Assembly (NCBI GenBank): GCA_013396525.1
Contig: VWYX01000282.1
Location: 1 to 64,000 of the forward strand
Direction: 5' to 3'
Source of the DNA: Chaetorhynchus papuensis
Taxonomy: Eukaryota > Chordata > Aves > Passeriformes > Rhipiduridae
DNA length: 64,000 bases
Shown: piece by piece, positions 12,657-22,080 of the stretch
Position numbering within the stretch: the first letter of the stretch is position 1
Layout of the letters: every line of letters starts with the position of its first letter
The notes under the pieces: generated by a model
Database searches by the model: none
Seen by the model: the letters and a program-made list of their open reading frames with translations, nothing else
What the model was told of the DNA's origin: nothing
Program-made: the position numbers and the translations under genes

Positions 12657-13932
12657 GTGCACTAATATGGATCTGCTGCCACCACAAAACCTCCAAAACT
12701 GCAGCTCTCCAGCACAGTTTGGCGGCCAGCTTGGAGGCCAGGGAGGCTGCGGGAGGATCCCGCTGAACCTCCCAGCGCCTGCCGCCCTATTATGGTTTAA
12801 CTTTGTGGCCAAAGCAAGCCCAAGACAAGCTCCGCTAGCACATCATGTGATGATGTACTGTGCCTCCGACAACCCCGAGCGGTCCTGTGGGCTCCCCGAA
12901 GAGAGGTACCAGCAGTGCCACATCCCAACACCACTGGAGGGGGAGTTTGAAACTGGTTCAGGCATTGGCGGGGTTGATACACCGCGGTCTCGCCTTTTTC
13001 GACTGGCAGTATTAGTGTGGTTTGAAGTGATTTGAAATGCTCGCTGCAAATGGGCAGTACTTTTGTTTACTAGCAGGGTTTTAAAAGCAGAGCGTGCCTT
13101 GTTACACTCCCAGGGCTCTGGGATTTTCTTTCACATGGTACACTGTTATTTTTTAACCTCACTTGTGAAAACCTCTGCATGGCCAATGGCTCTCTGACTT
13201 TTTAAAAAATAAAAAAATACGCTGTGAAATGGAATTATTTACCCTTTTTCCTTTTTTTAAATTACATTTCATATTGTTTGTTGCACAAAACAGAACTCTG
13301 CCTTGGACATTTGTACAGCTGACATGTGGTTGTGTAAACCGCAAACAAAATCAAGATACATCTGTCAAAACCACATCAGAGACAAGAGAGAGCACAGCGA
13401 AGCATTTATCATTTGGCTGAGGAGGCAGGCTGCAGAGAGCAGCCTTTCCTGTCAAACCAACCTTTTGAAATTTCCAACATGCCCTTAAACTTTTCGAATA
13501 AGCATGTCTGTGCGCTTCAGCAACTGCCCTCTCTACTCTGGCCTGGCCAGTCGAAAATGGCATCTTAAAGTCAAGGTCGGTGGTGTCACTTTGCCATGGG
13601 GCTGTGTTTAATTACAGTCCATACGCTGACAGCCAATATGGAACCAAGGCTGGCTGATGCTCGGTTAACTCTTTCACCCCTGACTTTGCCAAAGACTCAA
13701 AAGCTCCTTGCTTTCTCGCGCGGCAGGCTCGGAACCCTCCTCCCACGGCACTCCGGCAGGCGAGGCACTGGGAGACGGTGACTACAATGCAGGCAAATCA
13801 CAAGAGTGGCCTCAAACAATACCGCCAGAAACACCGGCTGGCACAGCACGTGCCTGTTGCTCCTGCCGCTGCGCAGGCACCAGGAAACACCGCTAACCCG
13901 AGGCAGGGAGGGCATGGACACCCCGGCCGTCA

Positions 13933-14520
<588 letters not shown>

Positions 14521-15136
14521 TCAGCACGGCACCGAGGACAGGGATTCATCAGTTACAGGGAAGAGATTTTGCAGGAGCAGCTGTAGCATGCAGAACTCGG
14601 AGGGCAAGCACCACAACTGTCTCCGTGTTCCTACACGAGGGCAAATTTCTGACTCCTTGAACAATTCAGTGCTAAAATTAAATGGACAGGCTGAAAGGAT
14701 ACACTGTGAAACTCTTGTGGTACTAGGACAAGAAGGGAATACGGTGTTTTACTGCTGAATGTATTATTTATGTACATGAATTCAAGGCTAAAAGCACTGC
14801 ACGCGCTCTCACACACATGGGTGTGTATCCTCCACCAGCCAGAGCAGACCCACTTTCTAAAATTCAGAAACACAGCGTGGACAGAAGGTGTTTCAATACA
14901 CAGAGACACTGCACATCCCCTGTTCAGGCCGTGCAGGTAATGTGTGCATGTGTGCAAAAGAGAAGAGGGGGAGAGCCAGCCTGCATGGCCACACACACCC
15001 AGGCACCGATACACGGGGCACATCCAGCCCTCAGAACGCACGTGCAGACGTAAACGCATGGATTTGTGTCACCGTCCCCATCGGCCTGTTTGCGGCTTCC
15101 AATTTAAAAAAATCCTAAAGGCGGTCGTTATTCGAA

Positions 15137-15158
15137 GGGGGGGAGGAGGGGGGAGGGG
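15137..15158 (+). other. G-run tract (potential G-quadruplex)
   Basis: Plus-strand guanine runs of 7, 2, 6 and 4 separated by single adenines, satisfying the usual four-run pattern. The G-rich strand is the template strand for BCL11A. Folding is a prediction only. Confidence 0.5.
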
Positions 15159-15165
15159 ATGAGGC

Positions 15166-15192
15166 AAATAAATAAATAAATATATATATATG
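15166..15192. repeat. (AAAT)n(TA)n compound microsatellite
   Basis: About four AAAT units run directly into a TA dinucleotide run, immediately right of the G-run tract. Confidence 0.9.
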
Positions 15193-17339
15193 TACGGCAG
15201 AAAACCAAAATGATAAAAAGCAAGTGCAGCAGAAATGCCTGCAGGGTGGGGGGAGGCACCTCTCACTTTTGAGCTACTCCTCAGGATCCAAATAAACAGC
15301 AAATTCACCGCCGAGTCCACTCAGAGATATTAGCTGGATAGGATATTTTTTAGTACTTAAGGAAATCAAGCAATCAGTCATTTTGCGTTTTTTAATCCTG
15401 AAATAAGGGAATGCTTAAATTATCTTGGACATGTTAGCACTGGTGGCCTTCAGCATCTAAAAATCAGCCTGGCCAAGCAACTGCCACATTTCCTCACAAC
15501 AGTGAGAAGCGCCTTCTTTAAACTCAAAATACCTTGCCTAATGTTGTCAAAGTTGACAAATTTTCTGAATGAGCTCCAAAAAGCTTCATTATGAGGCTAT
15601 TTCTGCTCACAGAATCGTCAGTGGATGCTTTAACGAGGCAGACTCGGCTCTCTTTTCTGTTGGCTTATTTTTCTTTTACGTTAAATTTGCAGAGAAATAC
15701 CTTGGCAATCTCTGTGCAGTCTCCATCACTATTGCCTTTCACGAGGGGAAAAAAAAAATAAATACCAGCAGCATGTTGGTGTTCCTCTGTCTGCGCAGCG
15801 CAACACAACACGCACGCTAAGAGCAGCGAGCAGGAGGAGAGGGTACTACAAATACAACCCACATCAAAACACTGCCAGGTAACGCAAGTGAGACAGAATA
15901 CAACTCCTAAACAGTTAATCAGCCTGACCTTCTTTAGCTGGCTGCCAATTTCACATTTAATGAACTTAAAGCCACAGAGAATCAAAAAATAGATTTTAAT
16001 TTGACTGCACAATATTGGAACTGATTTTGATAAAGTGCAAAAATCCAGTGAACTCAGGTTAAATTTATTTCAACCCTACCTAGGCTGAATATTGAGGAGG
16101 AAGATCTGGAGTAGCTCCCAGTTGTGCTGCGTAAAATAATATTGAAAGAGCACACTACCTCGCCGTACCTCAGCTCCAACTAGGACACAGGGATCCAGTC
16201 CATCATTTCTTGCCTCTAGTACTACTTCTAATTTAACGTAAGGTCAACCACAGGAATATGAAGGTTACATTCGTATTAATAAAAACAATGTCTTAATCGC
16301 TGGGGCTTTCTTCTAAACTTACAGACCGACAGGAGAGGAGGCACAACGTGCGTCTCACGCTCCTCGGGAAGCCGGCAGAGGAGCAGGGTGTTTCTGCGGG
16401 ATTGCCGGGCATGGCGTTTTTCTCCCCAAGCCGTTCCTTGCGTTCGAACCGAGGGAGTAAATTATTGCAGGACTAATTCCACCGGTAGCTCGCTGCACGC
16501 CGCAGACAAAGGTATTTTGCGAATCTAACTTCGAGCTCACCGACCCTCCGCAGCAAAAAGACAAAAAACCACCCGTGTCCCCCTTACAACTGGCTTAGCG
16601 AGGAGCTCTGCATAATCATTACTCAATTATAATGTTTTCCCGCGGCCTGATTCCTTTCTGACGCTGTCACTATTATTTAGCAGGGGAAGGTAACCCGCTG
16701 CTTCGACACCAGACAGTTAAAAGTGGCACTGAACAAAAATAGACTTTGCTAAAAGTCTGTACGGACTGGGCTGATTTACAATCAAAACCAGGAAATGAAG
16801 TGGTAATTCAGAGGTTGCTGATTACACCTCCACATTTCACCTAATTAATTTTATAGGAGGCAAAGTTCTTGAAAATAACAAGATGATCAAATGTACAGAT
16901 ATAAAACCTGTAACCTCAACATTTTCTATGCTCTTAACGTAAATTATTGCTAATTAACAAGAATTATATACTAATGTATGAAATACGGCTGGCACTGTAT
17001 TCACTGCAAAACATTTGGCTCCTGATGGAGGCAGAGGCAGCAAAAAACCATGCTTTTTATTATTACTGCTACTTTTAGAACATAATATAAAATACCGGGA
17101 TTACAAAGAAAACACCAGAATACTATTCACCTGGTCTTGCCTCCGATTTGCACGATGCATCTTTTAATTCTGAGGCAATCAAAATTCCCTGCCTGGGTCC
17201 CTAATCATCCGTCTCTATTTTTCATGCAAATTGCCCTTCCACCAACATGTCTTTTCAGCTTTCCCCCTTCGCCCTCCTACTCCCCCCTTCTTCCCCCTGT
17301 TCCCAGCCACCAAAACAACGGCACCGGCAAAAGCGGGAT

Positions 17340-17682
17340 GGATTTTGGAGTGTCGGGAGAAAGGAGGTACTGGGGGTGATGGGGCGGGGAGGGGGGTGCC
17401 ACAGTACGGTGCGGGGAAATGCCCGCGGGGCAATGTGGATGCGCTGCCGGGGCATTTCCCCGCACCGTACCGTGGGAAGGACGGAGAAGGGTTGTTTAAT
17501 CCCAAGTTTGTGTCTTCGGATCGTGCGGTGCAAGGAAAGGGAGACTTGGGGGTACAATGGGAACCGCCAACACGTTATGGGGAGGGAGGGGAAACCCGGG
17601 GAGGGGGAAGGCGAGCATCCCCCGCTGCCTCCCGAAGCAAGCAAACTCCGCGCAAAATTAAGAACAAAGAAGAAGAAGGAGG
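17340..17682. other. BCL11A: CpG-rich DNA left of the assembly gap
   Basis: A shift to GC-rich, CpG-containing sequence in intron 1, continuing into the gap at 17683. It probably belongs to the same CpG island as 17985-22080. Two internal G-rich stretches (about 17368-17397 and 17578-17610) lie beside the hairpin at 17399-17475. Confidence 0.6.
17399..17475. other. Near-perfect 26-bp-arm hairpin
   Basis: Arms 17404-17424 and 17450-17470 are exact reverse complements over 21 bp (core CGGTGCGGGGAAATGCCC). Beyond one A/C mismatch (17403/17471), four more pairs follow (CCAC 17399-17402 with GTGG 17472-17475). The 25-base loop can form a further GGCA/TGCC stem. The whole unit is 77 bases, close to pre-miRNA size, and could be transcribed from either strand within intron 1. 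Alternatives are a recent inverted duplication or an assembly fold-back artefact near the gap. No known miRNA is recognised. Confidence 0.75.
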
Positions 17683-17984
17683 NNNNNNNNNNNNNNNNNN
17701 NNNNNNNNNNNNNNNNNNNNNNNNNNNNNNNNNNNNNNNNNNNNNNNNNNNNNNNNNNNNNNNNNNNNNNNNNNNNNNNNNNNNNNNNNNNNNNNNNNNN
17801 NNNNNNNNNNNNNNNNNNNNNNNNNNNNNNNNNNNNNNNNNNNNNNNNNNNNNNNNNNNNNNNNNNNNNNNNNNNNNNNNNNNNNNNNNNNNNNNNNNNN
17901 NNNNNNNNNNNNNNNNNNNNNNNNNNNNNNNNNNNNNNNNNNNNNNNNNNNNNNNNNNNNNNNNNNNNNNNNNNNNNNNNNNNN
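17683..17984. other. Assembly gap (302 N)
   Basis: Unsequenced bases between a purine-rich GAAGAAGAAGGAGG flank and a very GC-rich right flank in the BCL11A CpG island. Any open frame crossing it is meaningless. Confidence 1.
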
Positions 17985-18995
17985 GGCCCGTCCCGGCCGC
18001 CGCTCCCGCCCCGCACGTGCGGGAACTCCGCGCCGGCCCGCGGGTTTCTCGGCGAGAAGCAGCCGCGGGGATCCCGCCCGTCTCCGCTGCCCCGGGGGGC
18101 GAGTCGGAGCCCCCCACCCCCTCCTCCGGTCCCGCCGCGATCCCCGCTTCCCGCACCCCACTTCCACGGCTGTCCAGGAAAAGCACCCCCCGTACCCCAT
18201 TTCCAGGGGGGCCCCACCCCCATAAGCCAGCGATGCTGCACCCCATCCCCAGCCAGGCAATTAAGAAAAAAAAGAAAAAAAAAAGCGCCCCGAAAAATAG
18301 CGGGGAGAAGAACGACCGGGGGCGGGGGGAGGCGCTGAGCCCCCGACACCCCCCGGGTTTTAGGGCAAACTTTGGGCAGGCAGAGCCCCCGGCCGGCCCT
18401 GCCCGCGGCGGAGCGGCCGCCTGCATAGAGGCAGCGCTGCTTCCTTCGCTCCATGTGCGAACCTGGCTGGAATGTCTGGGCGGCCGAGGGGGAAGAGAAA
18501 TCGCGGCGGAAAGTTTGGGGGGTTTTGCGAAGGGCCGAGGGAGCCGGAGATGGTTGGCAGGAAGAATTGGCTCTGGGTTTTCTGCCATCCCTGGGAGGGA
18601 ACAAAACCCGCCGGGAGTAATGGGAGAGAAAGGAAAAAATAAAGAAAAGGGGGGAAAAGCAGTGAGGGGAAGCATGCAGCATTTCCCCTTCCCCCCGGCT
18701 CACCCCGAGAAAAAGGGGATTTTTTTTTTTCTCCCTTCCTTCCCACCCCCCTCGCCCCAAACCTTTCCAGCTCGAGTTGCCTTTTGTTGTGCAAAGAGCG
18801 CTCCCGCTTATCTTGCATCTAGCCCTGGTGTGTGTGGTGGCGGCTGGAGGGAGGGACGGAGGGAGCCGGAGAGTTTTTGTTGCGAACGGTGTGGTGGGGC
18901 TCGGGGTTTGTTTTTTCTCTCCCGGGGAGAGCGGATTTGGTTTGGGGTTGAAATGCGGCGGCGAGGAAGGGCCGTTCGCGGGTGTGAGGGTGCGA

Positions 18996-19030
18996 GTGTG
19001 TGTGTGCGTGTGTGTGTGCGCGCGTGTGTG
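18996..19030. repeat. (TG)n microsatellite with CG interruptions
   Basis: A TG dinucleotide run interrupted by GCG and CGCGCG, inside the CpG island. Alternating purine-pyrimidine sequence of this kind can adopt Z-DNA. Confidence 0.9.
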
Positions 19031-19223
19031 CTCAGCCCGGGCTCGCTCTCGCCTGTGTTTGTTGGCAGGAGGCTCCCCGCACACGCGGTGCTTGTAAACA
19101 TTCAGACACGAGATTTTTCCCAATCAAAATCCACTTCCACTTTTTTTTTTTTTTTGAAAATCTTCCAAAAAATAGTAAGCGAGCGGGAGAACGCGAGGCG
19201 AGGGCGAGGAGGGAATCCCAGCC

Positions 19224-19253
19224 GGCGCGGCGCGGCGCGGCTCGGCTCGGCTC
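19224..19253. repeat. GGCGC/GGCTC pentanucleotide repeat
   Basis: Three copies of GGCGC followed by three of GGCTC, in the CpG island of intron 1. A short tandem repeat, probably polymorphic. Confidence 0.85.
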
Positions 19254-19965
19254 AGCTCCCTCGCCGCCCGGTGCCGCCCCCCGCCCCAGCCCCAGCCGGA
19301 GCGGCGGCGGGGCGGGCGCGGGGCGAGGTCGGGGCGGCGGAGCCCCGCACGGCGCCGGCCCGGGGCGGCGGGACGGCCACCCCGCACCCCGCGGCGGAAA
19401 CAAAAGGGAGGCGGCCCGGCTCGGCTGTGCCCCCCCCCGGGAGGGCGCCGCGGGGCGAGGGGGCGAGCCCGCCGGCAGCCCGGGGGGCTCCGGCCGCCGG
19501 ACTTTCTCCGCGCTCCGCTCACCCGCACATCCCGCCCGCCTGGCCACCGCGGTGTCCGGCGTCCAGCCCGCCGCTCCCGCAGGAATTTCTTCCCACTTTC
19601 GGCCGGTTGTGCCCCCGGCAGCCCCGCACCTCGCCCGCGCCTCTCCCGGTGCCGGGGCGAGAGCTGCCGCTCTTGCCGCCAAACAGCGCGGAGAGCGGGA
19701 GGCGAGAGGCGAGCGCGGAGTGGGGCAGCGGAGTGCGCGCCGGCGGGCGAGGGGCACGGGCAGAAAGAGAAGAAAAGTCATCAAGGTGATTAAATTAGAG
19801 AGGGAGAAATTAACCGGAATGCTGAGAATCCCGAGCCGGCGCTGAGTTAATTTTTTCCCCGACTCGCTCACTCGCTCTCACTTTTAAATTTTTTTTTTCC
19901 CTGCTCTCGCTCGAATTAAAAATTAAATCCATGAAGGGGAAATTAAATAAATTGCTCTCCGGGTT

Positions 19966-19971
19966 ACTTAC
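19966..19971 (-). other. BCL11A: Exon 1 splice donor
   Basis: On the minus strand exon 1 ends TTTTCAC and intron 1 starts GTAAGT, the consensus donor. The break falls after base 1 of codon 19, matching the CC that opens exon 2. Confidence 0.95.
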
Positions 19972-20026
19972 GTGAAAATTCCCGTTTGCTTAAGTGCTGG
20001 GGTTTGCCTTGCTTGCGGCGCGACAT
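19972..20026 (-). CDS. BCL11A: BCL11A coding exon 1 (residues 1-18 plus first base of codon 19)
   Basis: The minus-strand ATG at 20026 opens MSRRKQGKPQHLSKREFS, the BCL11A N-terminus. This basic peptide is known to bind RBBP4/RBBP7 and so recruit the NuRD corepressor; SALL and FOG proteins use a related MSRRKQ-type motif. The 55 coding bases join exon 2 in frame to give Pro19. The start context is ACCATGT, with a favourable A at -3 but no G at +4. The sequence matches the human peptide as I remember it. The start is supported by the N-terminal motif and by the upstream ATGs being followed by stops in other frames. Confidence 0.98.
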
Positions 20027-20121
20027 GGTGGGTTGGTGGCTTCGGTGGCTTGTGAGTCGCTCGGTTCACATCGGGAGAGACGGGTTAGAGAGGAAGGAGA
20101 CTCCAGAGAAAATATCTTCAT
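19990..20121 (-). promoter_or_regulatory. BCL11A: uORF3, overlapping the BCL11A start
   Basis: ATG at 20121 opens a 43-codon frame (MKIFSLESPSSL...) that stops at 19990, inside coding exon 1 and out of frame with it. The start context (TTGATGA) is weak. An overlapping uORF would reduce initiation at the main ATG whenever it is used. Its peptide is unlike any domain I know, so a regulatory rather than coding role is more likely. Confidence 0.5.
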
Positions 20122-20137
20122 CAATGTCTTTTGACAT
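20066..20137 (-). promoter_or_regulatory. BCL11A: uORF2 in BCL11A 5' UTR
   Basis: ATG at 20137 opens a 23-codon frame (MSKDIDEDIFSG...) ending at a TGA at 20068-20066, before the main start. The context (TGGATGT) is weak. It overlaps uORF3 in a different frame. Confidence 0.5.
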
Positions 20138-20147
20138 CCAAAATAAA

Positions 20148-20201
20148 TTAGAAATAATACAAAGATGGCGCAGGGAAGATGAATTGTGGGATAGCAGTCA
20201 T
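20148..20201 (-). promoter_or_regulatory. BCL11A: uORF1 in BCL11A 5' UTR
   Basis: ATG at 20201 opens a 17-codon frame (MTAIPQFIFPAPSLYYF) ending at TAA. Its context GCCATGA, with G at -3, is the best of the three upstream starts. It is translated only if transcription begins right of 20201. A uORF at the same place exists in the human leader as I recall it. Confidence 0.5.
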
Positions 20202-20204
20202 GGC

Positions 20205-20294
20205 TTTTTTTTTTTTTTTTTTTTGTGCAAGGAAAAAAAAGAGAGAGAGGGAGAGGGAGAGAGAGAGAGGGAGAGAGAGAAGGAGAGAGAGAGA
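20205..20294. repeat. BCL11A: T20 run and 66-bp polypurine (GA) tract at the inferred start region
   Basis: Twenty Ts (20205-20224) are followed after GTGC by an uninterrupted plus-strand purine stretch (20229-20294) made mostly of GA and GGGA repeats. On the transcribed-sense strand this is an A-run preceded by a CT tract. Such tracts can form triplex DNA and bind GAGA/MAZ-type factors. Length is likely to vary between individuals. Confidence 0.85.
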
Positions 20295-20325
20295 TGAAAA
20301 AAATGGCAAAAGCCCCCCTGAGCTG

Positions 20326-20367
20326 CAAGTTCAAGTGCGGACGTGACGTCCCTGCGAACTTGAACGT
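20326..20367. promoter_or_regulatory. BCL11A: CRE-like palindrome within nested inverted repeat
   Basis: GGACGTGACGTCC (20339-20351) is a palindrome around the TGACGTC CREB/ATF core. It is flanked by GTTCAAGT (20329-20336) and its reverse complement ACTTGAAC (20358-20365). The element sits about 310-340 bases upstream of the start codon, beside the polypurine tract, so it probably lies in the proximal promoter. Factor binding is inferred from the motif. Confidence 0.5.
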
Positions 20368-20448
20368 CAGGAGCCTGGATGGACAGAGACATACAAAACA
20401 TGGGCAGGGCAAGCCGGGGAGAGGGGAGGAGGGAAGGCGAAGGCAACA

Positions 20449-20507
20449 CCAATGGACACTCATCAGGGGCTGGACATGAAAAAGAGAGCAGGACAAGCCA
20501 ATGGACA
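20449..20507. promoter_or_regulatory. BCL11A: Twin CCAAT boxes in an identical decamer
   Basis: CCAATGGACA occurs at 20449-20458 and again at 20498-20507, 49 bases apart. Relative to the gene they are inverted CCAAT (ATTGG) boxes, the NF-Y site, about 425-480 bases upstream of the ATG and a few hundred upstream of the inferred start. Paired NF-Y sites are common in CpG-island promoters. Confidence 0.55.
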
Positions 20508-22080
20508 GTGATCGCAGGGGGGAGAGGGGAGGGGGCGCGGGGGGGGGGGTGCACCGGCCGCCCGGCGCACGCTGCCGAATGGAGCCCGGGGGCCGGGGGC
20601 GGAGGGGGCGGCGGCCGGAGCCGCGAGTGGCCGCGGAGGAGCGGGTGCAAGAGGGGACCCGGGAGAGGGGCGAGGGGGGGAAATTAAACACGCACAGGGG
20701 GAGAGAGAAGGGAGGAAAAGGAGCGGGAGAAAGCGAGCAGGCAGGCAGGCAGCGGCAGCTCTCGCACGCACACCCCCGCTGGAAAAGCAAACACATCGGT
20801 GAAGCCAGAGCCGGGCAGAGAGGGCTGCGGGGCAGGCTGGCCGCGGGCTGTGCCGAGGAGGTGGGGGAGCTAGGGGAAGCCAGGTAGGACCGGAGACCAC
20901 CCAAAAAGCAAGGGGGGGGCATCCGGCTCCCGGCTTCCCCGCTCGCCCCCCCCATCCCCCTCGAAGCCGCCGAGTCCCCTCCTCCCGGGAGCTGCGGCCC
21001 GTCCCCGGGGGACGGCGGCGGCGGCCACGCGGGGAGCTGGGGGGCGGCGGGGGCTCGGGCCGGGCCGCGGGAAACTTCGGCGGCGAGCGGCGGGCCTTGC
21101 CCCGGGGCGGGCGGGGGAGCCGCGAGCGGAGTTTGGCGGGCGAGGAAGCGGCAGGCACGGGAGGAGAAGCCGCAGGAGCGGGGCGGGGGGGAGCGGAGGG
21201 CGGCGGGACCTCGCAGCTTTCCCCGCGGGCTGCTCGCGCCCGCCAGCCCCGGAGCCCCCCTTCCTCCCCCGGCGGCCCTCCGAGCCTTGCCCGCAGCCAC
21301 GGGCTCTGAACGAAAGCGAAACGCGGGGCTGCCGGCGGCGGGGCGGCGCGGGCAGCGGGCTGGCAACGGGGGAGGGCGGGAGAAGGGGGGAGGCGAGGCG
21401 GCAGGAGGCACCGAGAATTGGCTGGAGTTGGGAGGATGCGGCGACGGCGGCTGCAACTTCGCCGAAAGGACCCGGAGCGAGGCGGACGCTGCCGGCACCG
21501 GGAGGGATCAGGTTGCGGTAGCAAGAAGCTCTGGAGGCGAACGGGTGTGCGGAGCAAAGTGCGGCTGCGAAGGGAGTGCGAGGGGGTAACCGTGCCCGGG
21601 ACGGCGGCGGACAGCCGGAGCGGAGCGCCGGGCGAGAGCCCGAGGGGACGAGGAGCTGCCCGCCGCCGTAAGGCAGACTTTGCCGGGCAGAGCCGCGGCC
21701 GCCCGGCGGAGCGAGGGAGTAGCGGGGGCCGGGGCTCGGCGGGGACCTGTTGGCGGAGCGAGCCCGAGCGCGCACCGGCTGAGCTGACAGGGGCCGGGCC
21801 GAGCCGCTCCGCCGTGGGATGGTTTCAGCTTCCCGCCAGCCGCCCCCCGGCTCCGCCCGCCGCCGCTCAGCCCCCCCTCAGCCCCCGCTCCCCTCCTTTA
21901 TCCACAGGCACGGGGATGCGCCCCGCGGCTGGCGGGCAGGGTGCGGGAGCAGATGCGGGACGTGGCCGGGGGACCCAGCCGCAGGTGACAACAGCGGCGG
22001 CTCCTGGGCTCACGCCGCTCGCAGGGCTGGCTGAGCCAGGCGTGCACATGTCCCTGCGCGAAACGCGGGCGTGTGTGTCT

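Larger units (their letters stand above)
20027..20240 (-). other. BCL11A: BCL11A 5' UTR (5' limit approximate)
   Basis: The minus strand upstream of the ATG resembles the human 5' UTR as I recall it. Both have a pyrimidine run, an A-run, GCCATGAC, CCACAATTCATCTTCC, the TTGGATGTCAAAAG region and GATGTGAACCGAG. Conservation from about 20201 to 20060 appears high. The exact transcription start cannot be read from sequence; it probably lies near the T/A-run and polypurine tract at 20205-20294. Three upstream ATGs are listed separately. Confidence 0.75.
17985..22080. promoter_or_regulatory. BCL11A: BCL11A promoter CpG island
   Basis: About 4 kb of GC- and CpG-dense sequence spanning intron 1 start, exon 1, the 5' UTR and upstream DNA. 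It contains many GC-box-like GGGGCGGG motifs (for example around 19305-19345) and an E2F-like TTCCCGCC near 21830. A long island over a developmental regulator's first exon, with no clear TATA box near the inferred start, matches the TATA-less promoter type known for BCL11A. It ends abruptly near 22080, where AT-rich DNA begins. Confidence 0.85.

Noticed and set aside
17255..19123. Minus-strand open frame of 622 codons
   Set aside because: Same cause: Ns and stop-poor GC-rich DNA; low-complexity product including a TH repeat from the TG microsatellite.
17231..19789. Very long plus-strand open frame (852 codons) across intron 1
   Set aside because: It includes about 100 codons of Ns, is Pro/Arg/Gly-rich CpG-island translation with no domain, and overlaps equally long frames on the other strand and in other frames.
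19990..21498. Minus-strand 502-codon open frame ending inside BCL11A exon 1
   Set aside because: Most of it is CpG-island and CT-repeat translation upstream of the probable transcription start; only its last 43 codons (uORF3) are likely to be in the mRNA.
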